This document shows, in pieces, positions 1-12,000 of a stretch of DNA of 64,000 nt (positions are counted from its first letter, which is position 1; each line of letters opens with the position of its first letter). Position numbers and translations under genes: made by a program. The stretch spans positions 197,653,401 through 197,717,400 of the forward strand of contig OY294067.1 in the NCBI GenBank assembly GCA_958510875.1. Reading direction: 5' to 3'. Source of the stretch: Endomychus coccineus. Lineage: Eukaryota; Arthropoda; Insecta; Coleoptera; Endomychidae. The notes beneath the pieces are model-generated. The model was not told the DNA's origin. It made no database searches and worked only from the letters and a program-made list of their open reading frames with translations.

Positions 1-816
1 CAATTTTATGACAAATGTTTAGGAATATTGAATTTACTATGTAGTTATGTCGATATGCATGAACAGAACGATGCAGCCAAATTATTAAAACGCGACTTGT
101 ACAATAAATTAACATTAAAAACATTTTTATCCGGCCTAAGAGAACCTCTAGGTACTACAATACGTTGTATGAGACCGACTAGCTTGAATGAAGCATTACA
201 ATTCATTATTCAGGAAGATAATATGCACTATTTTCAAAATGCAAATAAAACTTTAAATTTTAAACCCCAAATAGGACGTCCCCTGACTCACAATCAAAGA
301 ATTTTCAACGCCATCCCTAGGCCTGTGGTTAATAATTCACGATCATTTAATCAACATCGACCTCAACAATTCCCTTCTCAACCCATTCAATTTCAACCAA
401 GACCAAATTATCAACCCCAAAGATATTTTTCTAATTCACAAGTCTTTAAGCCAACTCCTAACAAAAACGTTTTTAAACCAAATACGAATTCTCATTTTCC
501 TAGACCTACACCAATGAGTATTAATACTAAGAATACTCTAACTAATTCGCAGCAAAGACCTTCCACATCTAACTATCAACCACACCAGAGTAATTTTACT
601 TCTGAAGAACTGTATAACGTCGAAACGCAACAAACTTACGATGTAGACTCAACTGTCTCTATAAACGCTACGGACGATTGTTACGAACAGGAATACCATG
701 AATGCGACTCACAACATTATAATGGAAATTACGAATTCGAAAATAACGAATTCAATTCAGATATTGAAAACACCGAAAATTTTCAAGTCGTGCCCCCTTT
801 AACCGATCAGACGTAA
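1..816 (+). CDS. gag: errantivirus gag, C-terminal part (5' end outside window)
   Basis: The frame is open from the first base of the window, so the N-terminus of this capsid/nucleocapsid protein lies outside it. The visible N-terminal half has the capsid-like LxxxL/FLxGL pattern of Ty3/gypsy Gag (FLSGLREPLGTTIRCMRP). The second half is a low-complexity Asn/Pro/Gln/Phe-rich tail (about residues 80-200) and an acidic end. No CCHC zinc knuckle is present, as is usual for insect errantivirus Gag. The stop at 814-816 is overlapped by the pol frame, which lies at -1. Gag assembles the intracellular virus-like particle. Family-level assignment is firm because pol and env follow directly in the right order. 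Confidence 0.85.
   Translation, partial: QFYDKCLGILNLLCSYVDMHEQNDAAKLLKRDLYNKLTLKTFLSGLREPLGTTIRCMRPTSLNEALQFIIQEDNMHYFQNANKTLNFKPQIGRPLTHNQRIFNAIPRPVVNNSRSFNQHRPQQFPSQPIQFQPRPNYQPQRYFSNSQVFKPTPNKNVFKPNTNSHFPRPTPMSINTKNTLTNSQQRPSTSNYQPHQSNFTSEELYNVETQQTYDVDSTVSINATDDCYEQEYHECDSQHYNGNYEFENNEFNSDIENTENFQVVPPLTDQT
777..783 (+). promoter_or_regulatory. -1 ribosomal frameshift site (A AAT TTT)
   Basis: The heptamer AAATTTT lies in the Gag frame as A AAT TTT, which fits the X XXY YYZ rule for -1 slippage. After the slip, reading resumes in the pol frame, which is open from 783 through to 4505. Gag stops 31 nt downstream at 814. Position, frame and element type all agree with programmed -1 frameshifting to make Gag-Pol. 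Any downstream stimulatory RNA structure was not computed. Confidence 0.6.
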
Positions 817-3800
817 ACCATAAAATCATATCGATCAACACAAATAATTCCAGTGAATTATCTTACATTGTGCTACCAGAACAAAATTTAAAATTTCTAT
901 TGGACTCCGGCTCCACCAAATCTTTTATAGATCCTAACTTAGCAAACAAATTTTATTCAAATTCTATAAAATATGACCTTTTTATAGTGTCTACTATTTT
1001 TCAGAAATCATCTCATAAGTTCAGCGCGACAATTCATTCCTCAAAAATATTTAAATTACCAATCCCAAAGGACTTGAAATTTTATTTGTTCAAATTCCAC
1101 GATATTTTTGATGGTCTTATAGGACTAGATAATTTAAAAATACTACAAGCTAACTTAGATTTTAATAACGGTTATTTAATCACCCCATTCACACGAATCA
1201 AATTACTTTTTCATAAAACCAAAAATGAACTCAATCTAGTAACAATTTCACCACGAGTTGAACAAGTTATAAAAATTAAAACAACTATTCCGAACGGCGA
1301 AATAATAATACCGAATCAAAAGATTCATAATTGCGAGATACCGGAATGTATAACTATTGCAAACAACGGCAAAGCAATAACAACTATTTTAAATAATACA
1401 ACTAATCCAATAACTTTAGATTTTTCCGAACCCATTTTAGTTGAAAGGTACATTAAACAAAACTACCAAGAAATAAATTGCAACAATTTCGATGAAAGCA
1501 ATAAACCAGTATTAGACTTGACAAAATTCCGTTCAGAACATTTGAATAAAGAAGAAACGTCTAAAATTTTAAATTTGTGTAAAGAATATTCAGACATCTT
1601 CTACCAAGAACATATGCCCCTAACATTTACTAATAAAATAAAACACGCAATTAAAACAACAGATGAAATACCTATTTATTCAAAGTCTTATAAATACCCT
1701 TACGTACATAAAAACGAAGTTAAAAATCAAATTAATAAAATGCTTGAACAAAAAATAATCAGACCAAGTGAATCCCCCTGGTGCTCCCCAATATGGGTAG
1801 TTCCAAAAAAAATCGATGCTTCTGGTAAACAAAAGTGGAGAGTCGTAGTCGATTACCGAAATTTAAACGGAAAAACTATTGACGACAGATACCCATTACC
1901 GAACATCACAGACTTGTTAGACAAACTAGGCAAATGCCAATACTTTACGGTACTAGATTTAGCAAGTGGCTTCCACCAAATTGAAATGGAAGAAAGTGAT
2001 ATACAAAAGACCGCATTTAACACTGAGAACGGTCACTATGAGTATCTACGGATGCCATTTGGCCTGAAGAACGCTCCTGCAACGTTCCAAAGAATGATGG
2101 ACAACATCCTCCGCGGCATTCAGAATGAGTATTGCCTAGTCTATGTAGACGACATAATTATTTTTTCAACTTCCCTACAAGAGCACATAGAACAACTCAA
2201 GTGCGTATTTCAAAGATTGAGAAATTCCAACTTCAAAATCCAATTAGATAAATCGGAATTTCTTCGCAAAGAAGTTGCATACCTAGGCCATATAGTTACC
2301 CCGGAAGGTGTAAAACCCAACCCGGACAAAATTAACGCTATAAAGGAATATCCAATACCAAAAACAACGAAACAGATCAAGGGCTTCTTAGGACTATTAG
2401 GGTACTATAGACGATTCATTAATAATTTTTCCAAAATAACGAAACCTCTTACCAAGTGCCTGAAGAAAGGTGCAAAAATTGAGCATAACGATGAATTTAT
2501 TTCATGCTTCGAAACTTGCAAGAATTTACTAATGAACGACCCCATCCTTCAATACCCCGATTTTTCAAAAACCTTCAATCTAACAACCGATGCCAGCAAT
2601 GTGGCTTTAGGCGCTATTCTATCCCAAGGGCCCATTGGAAAAGACCTACCAGTGGCGTATGCGTCTAGAACATTAAACGACTCAGAACAAAATTATTCAG
2701 TAATCGAAAAGGAACTGTTAGCTATAGTTTGGGCAACAAAGTACTTTAGACCTTATATTTTCGGCCGTAAAATAAATATCATCACTGATCACAAACCCCT
2801 TCAGTGGTTGTTTTCATTGAAAGATCCAAACTCTAAACTATTAAGATGGCGCATAAAACTAGAAGAGTATGATTATAATATCACTTATAAAAAGGGATCA
2901 TTAAATACAAACGCGGACGCACTATCCCGCATTGAACTACATACCAAAGAAACCAATGATATTTTTGAATACATTGACGAGTTTAATAACGAATTTTCAA
3001 ACAACGCCCCAAACAAAAAATCAGACCTAGACGAAATCTCCATGATAGTCCAACCTGATGAAAACACCTCAAGTATCATTATCGATTTAACAAAAAATGA
3101 TAACGACAATGACGACACAGTACATACTAACGCAGAACAAGATCCTATCGTTGATATTCCTATCTCTTCAACACCAATAAATTACGGTCAAAACCAAATA
3201 GTAATAAGTTCTGTACTCTACGCACCAGCAAAACCAAAAATTAACTTCTTATTTGACAAAAAACAACGTATCAGTCTTCAACTATCTCAGAACCAATTCG
3301 AGAACGACACTATACAATTTATAAAAGACTTCGTAAAACCTAATGTACAATACCATATATATTTCGAAACCCCGTCTACCTACGAACCTTTTTGTGAAAT
3401 AATAAGAAGACATTTTAAATGGCCTTCTCTTAAATTCAAGCGATGCAAAATTAAACTAACCGATGTTACTAATAAAGATGATATTCAAGAAATAATCAAA
3501 AATTACCATGAAGGTAAAACCAATCATCGTGGCATAGAAGAAACGGAACAACGAATTAAAGATAAATTTTATTGGCCCCATTTGAAGAGTTCTGTACAAA
3601 CATATATTAACGAATGCGAAATCTGCCAACAATGCAAATACGAGAGAAATCCCATAAAAATAAAAACGAACGTAACACCTACTGCGATTAAACCATTCGA
3701 AATCATTCACTTAGATACATTCACTTTAGAACGAACAAAATTTTTAACTATTATCGACAGTTTTTCTAAATACGCCCAAGCATACCCGATAGAATCACTT

Positions 3801-4505
3801 GTTTCGACCGAGATTGTAAACAAATTAATTCAGTTCTTCTCCCATCATGGAATCGCAAAACAAATCATCGTAGATAACGGTACTGAATTTAAAAATTCAG
3901 TTATTACAGAACTACTCAATTTACACAAAATCCAAGTTCATTTCTGTTCCCCGAATCATCCCCAGTCAAACGGCGTTATAGAACGTTTTCATTCAACAGT
4001 AATCGAACACATTCGCTTACTTAACACTCGAGGATTCTTGAAAACACCAATTCAAATGAAAACAATTTATGCTATACTTGCCTATAATAACACCATTCAC
4101 TCGACTATCAAAATGAAACCAATAGACGTTATCAGTGGTCACATTACTATTGAAAATCCGTTTAATATAGACATCGAACAGGCTTTAATCAATGACTATA
4201 TTAATCAACACAAAGAAAGAACAAGATTATTATATATTAAAATTAATGAAGATCTAGTACAAGATAAACAGAAGATAACAGAAAAATTAAATAAAAATCG
4301 TGACGATCCGGAACTTTACAAACCACAACAACAGGTATTTATAAAAAAACATATAAGACAAAAGAGCGCAAACAAATTCACTAAACCTACTATAATTAAG
4401 GAAGTAAATAACGAAAGAAAAACTATTTCAACTGAAACCCAAAACAAAATTCATATGGACAATATAAAACGCCCGCTTCAAAAGTCTTATAATTTTAGTA
4501 ATTAA
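783..4505 (+). CDS. pol: errantivirus Pol: protease, reverse transcriptase, RNase H, integrase
   Basis: Uninterrupted frame of over 1,200 residues, entered from gag by a -1 shift; there is no good ATG near the 5' end. Numbered from base 870: retropepsin motif LLDSGSTKSF near residue 12; RT with the YVDD active site near 425; RNase H with TDAS near 574 and the EKELLAIVWA block; integrase zinc finger (H-H plus CEICQQC) near 880-920; catalytic D (HLDTF) near 949, D (VDNGTEF) near 1002 and E (VIERFH) near 1038. These domains process the polyprotein, copy the RNA and integrate the cDNA. All catalytic residues are present and there are no stops, so the copy looks coding-competent. Env follows in a different frame, typical of errantiviruses (Ty3/gypsy, Metaviridae). 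Confidence 0.93.
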   Translation, partial: SSRAPFNRSDVNHKIISINTNNSSELSYIVLPEQNLKFLLDSGSTKSFIDPNLANKFYSNSIKYDLFIVSTIFQKSSHKFSATIHSSKIFKLPIPKDLKFYLFKFHDIFDGLIGLDNLKILQANLDFNNGYLITPFTRIKLLFHKTKNELNLVTISPRVEQVIKIKTTIPNGEIIIPNQKIHNCEIPECITIANNGKAITTILNNTTNPITLDFSEPILVERYIKQNYQEINCNNFDESNKPVLDLTKFRSEHLNKEETSKILNLCKEYSDIFYQEHMPLTFTNKIKHAIKTTDEIPIYSKSYKYPYVHKNEVKNQINKMLEQKIIRPSESPWCSPIWVVPKKIDASGKQKWRVVVDYRNLNGKTIDDRYPLPNITDLLDKLGKCQYFTVLDLASGFHQIEMEESDIQKTAFNTENGHYEYLRMPFGLKNAPATFQRMMDNILRGIQNEYCLVYVDDIIIFSTSLQEHIEQLKCVFQRLRNSNFKIQLDKSEFLRKEVAYLGHIVTPEGVKPNPDKINAIKEYPIPKTTKQIKGFLGLLGYYRRFINNFSKITKPLTKCLKKGAKIEHNDEFISCFETCKNLLMNDPILQYPDFSKTFNLTTDASNVALGAILSQGPIGKDLPVAYASRTLNDSEQNYSVIEKELLAIVWATKYFRPYIFGRKINIITDHKPLQWLFSLKDPNSKLLRWRIKLEEYDYNITYKKGSLNTNADALSRIELHTKETNDIFEYIDEFNNEFSNNAPNKKSDLDEISMIVQPDENTSSIIIDLTKNDNDNDDTVHTNAEQDPIVDIPISSTPINYGQNQIVISSVLYAPAKPKINFLFDKKQRISLQLSQNQFENDTIQFIKDFVKPNVQYHIYFETPSTYEPFCEIIRRHFKWPSLKFKRCKIKLTDVTNKDDIQEIIKNYHEGKTNHRGIEETEQRIKDKFYWPHLKSSVQTYINECEICQQCKYERNPIKIKTNVTPTAIKPFEIIHLDTFTLERTKFLTIIDSFSKYAQAYPIESLVSTEIVNKLIQFFSHHGIAKQIIVDNGTEFKNSVITELLNLHKIQVHFCSPNHPQSNGVIERFHSTVIEHIRLLNTRGFLKTPIQMKTIYAILAYNNTIHSTIKMKPIDVISGHITIENPFNIDIEQALINDYINQHKERTRLLYIKINEDLVQDKQKITEKLNKNRDDPELYKPQQQVFIKKHIRQKSANKFTKPTIIKEVNNERKTISTETQNKIHMDNIKRPLQKSYNFSN

Positions 4506-4510
4506 ACAAA

Positions 4511-4519
4511 ATGTTTCAG
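4511..4519 (+). promoter_or_regulatory. probable 3' splice acceptor for env mRNA
   Basis: ATGTTTCAG sits just after the pol stop (4503-4505). The env frame is open immediately downstream, while no suitable env start codon is present. Known biology of insect errantiviruses (env from spliced RNA) supports the reading; the donor would be in the 5' leader, outside the window. Confidence 0.5.
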
Positions 4520-6197
4520 GTTACCAATCGTCTTCGGACTTCCCGAAAAAATTACTTTAAGAAATTTAGAAAATAACCCAGGATTAATCCCCCTGAAGTT
4601 GGGAACAGCCAAAATTGAACAATACACGCACACATTAATTCATTATTACGATTTAAACCCAATCATCTTAGAAATCAATAAACTTAATGAAAAATATGAC
4701 AGTCTGTCTAAATCTATTAACGAAAATGAAAAATATTTACTGGATACTTCTAACTATTTCAAGATCTTAACATTTGTTAAAGAAAAAGTAGAAACAAAAC
4801 TTATTGAAATTCTACCACATCCCCAGAGAACAAAACGTGGTTTAATTAACGGACTAGGATCAATATTTAGAGCTATAATAGGGAACTTAGATTCTTCCGA
4901 TGGAGAACGTTATGAAAAATTAATAAAAGAACTTCAAAACAATGAAAATAAACTTGCAACAAACATTCGCAACCAAAATACCATTTCCTTAAATATGATA
5001 AACAAATTCAATGCTACTGTTCACCAACTAAACCACAACGAGAAACTTTTAGAAACAAGAATAAATCAAATTGCCATAATTGTCGAACATCACGCAATGA
5101 AAGAAAATTCTATATTCATAAAAGATATTTTGGTCCAAATAATTAACATGTACGAAATAATTAATTCCATTTTACAAGACATTGAGAATTCCATTTCATT
5201 TTCTAAGTTAAAAATAATGCACCCTAGTATAATGAGAACCAATGATCTTTACAAAGAGTTACTGAGACTACAAAATAACTTGAAAGAAGATCAACTACCC
5301 TTCAAAATTACACTAGATAACACTCTACTATTTGAAAATTTAATAAAAATCGAATGTTACGTTTTAAATAATAGAATAACATATCTCTTGCACATTCCTA
5401 TTTTACACACAACTGTTTTCAACTATTATCATCTGTATTCCATCCCTATCTTCACTCAGGGTCAGTTTAAGGCTATAATTTCACGAAGTAAATATCTGTT
5501 AAGAGATAAATTGTACTATACATTTCAAAAAGGTGACGCTTGCACGGAAATTGAATCACAATATTATATTTGTAAGAAACTAGACTTACAAGAAGTTACA
5601 GCAGAAAAGCCTTGCGAAATTCAACTTTTGAATACAAAAAACACGTCATCCTGTCAACAAATCCAAGTAAAAATCACCAGATCGATTATTAAAAGACTGG
5701 AAGAATCAAATAATTGGATTGGAATATTTCCATCTGAAGAAACATTGAAACTGAAGTGTGAAAATCAAGAAGAAATCTTAAAAGTGATGGGTACATACTT
5801 ATTTGAAATCCCAGAACATTGTCAAATTATTACGAGTCAAGAAACAATTATCAATCAAGAGCAAGTAACATATTTCAACCAACCGATACTTTTTCCAGAT
5901 TTGGATATAAGAACTATACCTAACTCGCATACTAATTTTACTCTGCATTTAGAAGAACCTAAATTGGATGGATTAGAAGAACTAAAATCTCGCATTATCG
6001 ATAACACTCCCAGTTTATCATTTGATCAAATTTCGAACCTTCCCAGTGTTTGGACAATCATAATTTATATTTCCTTAATATTGTTAATCGTTTACCTCTG
6101 TTACAAGAAACTACTAACAAGATGTCGTACAGATAAGAAAACAGCGAAGAAATCAGATCCGGCCGTCAACCTATCAACTGTCCAACTTCCTCGTTAA
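4520..6197 (+). CDS. env: errantivirus envelope glycoprotein, baculovirus F-like
   Basis: Open frame of about 560 residues. Its start is not an ATG: the frame is open back to an AG at 4518-4519 preceded by TGTTTC, a good 3' splice acceptor. Env is therefore probably translated from a spliced subgenomic RNA, as in Drosophila gypsy. Numbered from base 4599: a furin-type site RTKR at 77-80, followed by a Gly/hydrophobic fusion-peptide-like stretch (GLINGLGSIF); Cys pairs in the ectodomain near 250-400; one transmembrane segment near 490-512 (IIIYISLILLIVYLCY); a short basic cytoplasmic tail. This is the layout of the Baculo_F family, which mediates membrane fusion. No stops or shifts are seen. 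The signal peptide probably lies in the upstream exon outside the window. Confidence 0.85.
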
Positions 6198-6216
6198 CCT
6201 GCGTAGTTGGATCTTC

Positions 6217-6225
6217 GAGGGGAGG
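6217..6225 (+). other. polypurine tract of the errantivirus
   Basis: GAGGGGAGG immediately precedes TGTAATCTC, 20 bp after the env stop. This is the expected place for plus-strand primer synthesis and fixes the 3' LTR start at 6226. Confidence 0.7.
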
Positions 6226-8119
6226 TGTAATCTCACCGATTCAGAAGTTCCCACAACAATGAATGCTGATCCAGCGGAATATGATCCGCCTAGATCAACG
6301 GTCTTAAGTTTATATGATGTTTTAATGTATTATTCCTTGTAAGAAAGATTTCAGTCAGTTATAATTATTCATATGAAATACATCTTTTCTGTAAAGCTCC
6401 AAATAAAGTTTTTTAAAAAGCGATTTCCGTTTATCGAAAATATTATTAGGGTCAGAGCTTTTGTTCACTGAATTTACTAGATATAAGGCTCGAGGGCTCT
6501 TGTTTTGAAGAAAAAAAATTTAAATTCAAACGGAACGCGGTGACTTGAAGAGTCATAAGTTCCGAATTTACTGACTTTACTTTGTTCATAGGGAACCAAG
6601 GCCAAGACTCAACAAACGAGAAGTAACTTGACACTGCATATAAACTAAATTCTTGGTTCCGCTATGACGTCACTCGACCTAGGGTGATGGTGGCTATAAA
6701 AATTTTTGGTAGAGGAGTCTTAAAAATGAAGTACCTCTTGAGATAATCTTTCCCGTCAATTATCTAGCATACAGGACGGCCACCAGAGCGAGTGCGCACT
6801 CAGCCCTGCTGGCAGATCTCGCGCTCGCCGCTTATACAGATATCGCCCCGTTTCCTCACTAATTTCAGGAAGCGATCACTTCAACCGTTCATACATCACA
6901 CATGCATCCCTCTCAGCTGTTCATATATCACACATGCATCCCTTTCAGCAATGACCATAGATCATTCCTGAAAGAGATACGACGGCATCTGGGGCAAGCG
7001 GAGAGCGTGAAGGGTGATCGTTCCATCCCTGCATTTTCTGCGGTGTCGATCCTCCGGCTTCCACTTCCTCAATTCTATCGTTGTTATACCACGTGACCCA
7101 CACCTATTCGACTCATTCATACCCTGAGCGGTGTCCTGTCACCCGCCTCGCGCACTTCTCCATACTAATTTCCTGGCATTACTGACGACTACACGTCTTG
7201 CTGCTCTGCAGGTGGCCTATCTGCCCACATCACTCATGGGTCTTACCAAACCATCAAAATCCCGTAACTGCGCTCGGTACGTCACATTTAGGTATCGACC
7301 CCAAATTCCTGGTCGACTACCCCTACTGGCGAATTCTACCTGCTAGACTCACAATTGACCTACCTGGCCTTCCTGTCCAACCTGGACAAAAGAAACTCGC
7401 AAAACAAAAAAATACTTTTCTGGCCTCCCTACCCTAACCATTTCCAGTTTTTCTTTCTCATGCCAGACTTCTAACTAGCCATCTGGTCTCTCTGTCCTTG
7501 CTGGACATTCTTGTGCTGCCAGCCTTCTTGGGTATGACCTTTATTAACCTTGAGTATTGTGGATCTTCCTAAACAGCATCGGACGCATATCACGATTCAG
7601 CCCCAATACCTCCCTGAAGACTTATGCTCCACAACCAGTTTTGAGATGCTGGGTAGAGATCTTCCACAAAGGCCGGTTGTCGCCCGGATTCGCGTTGTTC
7701 GAAGTATGGGACATCTCGATATCGAAATGTTTAGGCAATTCGGAGCCTACCCTTGCTGCTTGATGGCCAGAAAAAATCCACACATTGACCCGAGTCATGC
7801 CCAATGTTCTTAGCACTCGATGCTCCTTCTGGCATCTCGACGAAGTGCGCTAATAACTCTACCACCAATATTCGCACACCATCCACACCTGGAATGAGGA
7901 ATCATTGCACTGGACCACTCCGGAACAGGGAGATGCATTTCCCTAAGTTCCCTTTCCAACTCTATCAGAAACTAAGACAGCCCAATACAACGACCTCGTT
8001 TCCACTACAGGGTACAACTACCCTCCCAACCTGGACAATAGGGATATCCGGTCACTATTTCAACTAGAGACAGCATACACCCATTGGCCCAGTCGCTCCT
8101 TTTTGGGGGAATCTTACAC
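6226..8119 (+). repeat. errantivirus 3' LTR; start clear, end uncertain
   Basis: The left edge TGTAA after the polypurine tract is convincing. The right edge is not: the best inverted match is TTACA at 8115-8119, which would make an unusually long LTR of about 1.9 kb. There is an AATAAA at about 6401 and a TATA-like CTATAAAAAT at about 6694. The part from about 6770 to 8100 is more GC-rich than its surroundings and contains short open frames (for example 7131-7346 and 7550-7813) that match no family I recognise. A shorter LTR with unrelated DNA to its right is equally possible. Confidence 0.3.
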
Positions 8120-8504
8120 CTCAGCTATGAATTCGGCTACCATCCAATTTTACAAGCGGTTGCCCGGGAATGGTACGGGGGTGGGTTCTAGGATCGTAAA
8201 TACCACTTTCTCCATTTAGTTACTTAAAATATTGCGTAATATGTGGCTATCAATTTCTCCAATTCTCGATAGGCTTATATATTCACTAATTAGTAAGCCG
8301 TTAACTAATTAGCCGACGTCAACAAAAATATACTTATGTAGGTTGTACATTCAAAATTCAGGAACTGATTATCCACTGTATAGGAGAGCAAAGGTTGACT
8401 AATATCTCTATATCATTCGAGATCCCATGATTCCATTCCAATTTATCTTTAGTAGAACACAATCCAAAAAAAACGTTCCGTTCGATTACCTCGAACCTAT
8501 ACCT

Positions 8505-8984
8505 TGTGGGGATCAGATCTTAAGTTGGGCGGTTAGCCCTAAGCTGACCCGTGGTCCTGGTGTGGGTATAGGGAATAGAAACACATCACTTTACAAAAGG
8601 GTTACACTTTACTTCAACTTAGAGTTCGACGCCATTATAGCTCAATGTCTTACTCTATACTCATTACAATAATTACAAGCATGGATCATTCACAATACCA
8701 TCCATCCGCATCAATGATGTATGAATATACTATATCTTATTCTTAATGCTCTACCTAATTATATATATTATGTCATTACTGTTTATTGTTGTTGTTCTAC
8801 TAAACTAGCCTAGAATGTCAAGGTATCTGTGCCAACCAAAATGTTTAATATATTGACGTAATGTTTGGTGGCCGAGATCCGAGATCTAAACATATACTTA
8901 CATAACATTCAATATAAATAAAGTCATCTATAATTCCGGGATTCTAGGTAAACTCGTATAGGGATGGAAGATTCCTATACTACA
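8505..8984 (-). repeat. 3' LTR of the minus-strand gypsy element
   Basis: 480-bp direct repeat of 14295-14777. The edges TG...CA were set from the points where the two copies stop matching. On the minus strand it is preceded by the purine-rich GTAGGGAGG. Confidence 0.95.
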
Positions 8985-8993
8985 CCTCCCTAC
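8985..8993 (-). other. polypurine tract
   Basis: GTAGGGAGG on the minus strand, directly upstream of the 3' LTR and about 90 bp after the pol stop. Confidence 0.8.
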
Positions 8994-9084
8994 GCGGGAT
9001 AAAAAAATGTTCAATTGACAGATTTAACATTTTTTTCCCATTGACGTACCTTATTTTTATTTTGCAAACAACATTTTTCCTTAT

Positions 9085-12000
9085 CTAATCATGGTACAGT
9101 TTCAGTCTATTTTTATGTATTTCCACTTGATTGTTTCCTACTTTTATCACTACATTGGGGTTCCTTTCTTCCGTAATCACGAAAGGACCCTTGTATAATT
9201 GTTCAAGTTTATTTTTCGGAACACTTTTCACTAATACCTTATCACCTATCTTAAAATTAACTATATTACAATTTTCCCTAGATTTTTGCACACGTTCCAG
9301 TTTCGATACTATCAGATTATCCTTAGCTTCTTTACATGCTTGTTGGAGTCGATACTTCAACGCAACCGGATAATTCTCGAAGTTGTACACGGGTTCTACT
9401 TGTTCCGTTATGTTGGAAGGTAAATTACACGATTTCCCGAACACTAGGTCGTGCGGTTTGTACTTCGTTCCCGTATGAACTGTGTTGTTGTATGCAAAAG
9501 TCCAAAATGGTACCCATTCGGTCCATGAATCTTTAAATTTTGCCACTTGAATTCTTAAATACGCGCCTAGGTGCTTATGAGAATTTTCGAGGGCTCCCAT
9601 CGTTTCATGATGGTAAGCTGTTGAATTTAGCTGTTTTATTCCTAACACATTACAAGATTGCTTGAACACTTTCGACAAAAATTCTGTACCCTGGTCGTGG
9701 GCTATTTCCCTGGGAATCCCATACCTTAGTACAAAATTAGTGACGAATGCTTTTGCAACTGTGCTAGCTTCTTTATTAGGTATTGGATAAACTTCGACAA
9801 ATTTACTTAAATCACATTGAAGAGTAAGTATATATCGATCGTCACCGATTTCGTTGCCTATCGGACCTACTAAATCAAGAAACACCTTCTCAAAAGACGC
9901 TGATGCTGTGGTAGTCACTGTTAGTGGTTCTTTGGTAGGTCTAGAGTGTTTATATCGCTGACAATCGTCACAGCGTTTTACAAACTTCTCTATATCTGAC
10001 TTTAGACCTGACCAAGTATATTTTGATTTCATGTTATTGAACATGCGGTTTATACCTGCGTGTCCTCCTGTTTTTAATGTATGAAAATCATTTAAGATTA
10101 ATTGTCTACATTCTTTTTCATTAATTGTTAATACGTCTGGTATAACATTTATTTTTAATCCTATTACAAAACCGGCGTATTTTATTTCTATGATTTCTTT
10201 ATTCAGCGCGCTTATTAATTCCTTGTTTTTGGAATTTTTCATGATGCATATTTCAGCAATATTGAAATCCTTACATAAAATTTCTACACTTCTCAACAAT
10301 GCCCTTAGGTACAATGCCGATCGAAATTGTAGTTTTATGTAAATCAATTTTCTTTCTTCATCATAATATAATGAATTGGTAAAATTTTTGTCTAGACATT
10401 TTTCCTTGTTTAATTCATCAAATTCTTCCTCGAATAACACTTCTAGTAACACACAATCGGTAGGACGTTTTATAAGTTCGACTACTCCCGGGTGGCCAAT
10501 CCTATTAGTGTCGTGATCGTTCTTATTAATTTGTCCTTCCTTTTCTGCTTTTACCTTTTGTGCTCTTGTGATTGCAAATATTTTCTCCGATGTTTTATTA
10601 CACATCGTCTTAAGTTCTGATGATTCAATACGAATCCTTGATAAAGCATCGGCTGTAACATTATCCGTGCCTTTTATATAATTTATAGTAAAATCATACT
10701 CTTCTAGAGTCAGTCTAAATTTTGTCAATCTACTAGATGGGTTTGTCATGCCAAAAAGATATACCAGCGGTCTGTGATCAGTGTATATATCAAAGGTTCG
10801 ACCATATAGATAGGGTCTGAAATGCTTTACGGCCCAAACTATTGCCAAAAGTTCTTTTTCGATTGTGCAATAATTTTGTTCTGCCTTGTTCAATGTTCTG
10901 CTGGCATATGCGACAGGTCGGTCATCACTGTTGGATAACACCGTTCCTATAGAATATCCCGATGCGTCACATTTCAAAATGAATCTATTTTCCTTTTCAA
11001 AATTTGGGTATTGCAGGATTGGCGTGCTCATGAGAGCTAGTTTCAGAGTTTTGAAAGATTTTTGACACTTATGGTCCCAATTGAAAGATGCATTTTTTTT
11101 TGTTAATTGATTTAAAGGATTTGCGATTTTTGCGAAATTTGGAATAAATTTCCGATAGTAATTTGCGAAAGCTACAAAACGCTTTGCATCTCCGGCGTCC
11201 TTTGGAACCGGATATTGCTTAATAACTTCAATCTCTTCCGGATCGTGTGATATCCCGTCCGCGGAAATTGAATGACCTAAATATAAGATTTCTTTCTTTA
11301 AAAATTCGCATTTGCTTGGATTTAATTTCAAATTTACATCTTTTAATCGTTGTAAAATTTTCACGAGATTTACGTTGTGTGTCGTCAAATCTTTGCCAAA
11401 AACTATAAGATCATCCAAATATATGAAACACGATTCATAATTTAATCCTGTCATAGCCATTGTGATGACTCTGGAAAATACACTTGGGCTTATCTTTAAT
11501 CCCATTGGTAGCCTTGTTAGCTGATATTGACCTCTGTCCGTAGTGAAAGCGGTGCATTTCCTGCTTTCCGTATCTAATTCCACCTGGTAATATCCTTGTG
11601 ACAAATTCAAATGTGAAAAATATACTACTCCTGATAATGAATCTAGAATTTCTGATATTGAGGGAAGTGGAAACCTATCATCTTCTATCTGTTTATTGAG
11701 TAAACGATAGTCTATTACTACTCTCCACTTTTTCACTCCATTTTTGTATACTTGCTTCTTTGGTACAATTAGAAGCGGGGAAGACCATTCAGATATGGTT
11801 TCCTCAATTATGCCATCTTGCAGCATCTTATCTATGTGCTTATGAATTTCATCTTTCTGTGCGATTGGCAACCTATACGGTCTCACGAATACTGGACTAG
11901 AGTCCTTATTCAGATGAATTCCTTGTTTTGTGATATTTGTTACCGTGAGAGGGTCGTTTTCTAAATGAAAAACTTCGGCATATTTTGCACAGATTTTTTC

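Noticed and set aside
7131..8067. Cluster of short open frames in GC-richer DNA after the errantivirus
   Set aside because: Frames change every ~200 bp, none shows a recognisable motif on either strand; kept only as part of the uncertain LTR region.
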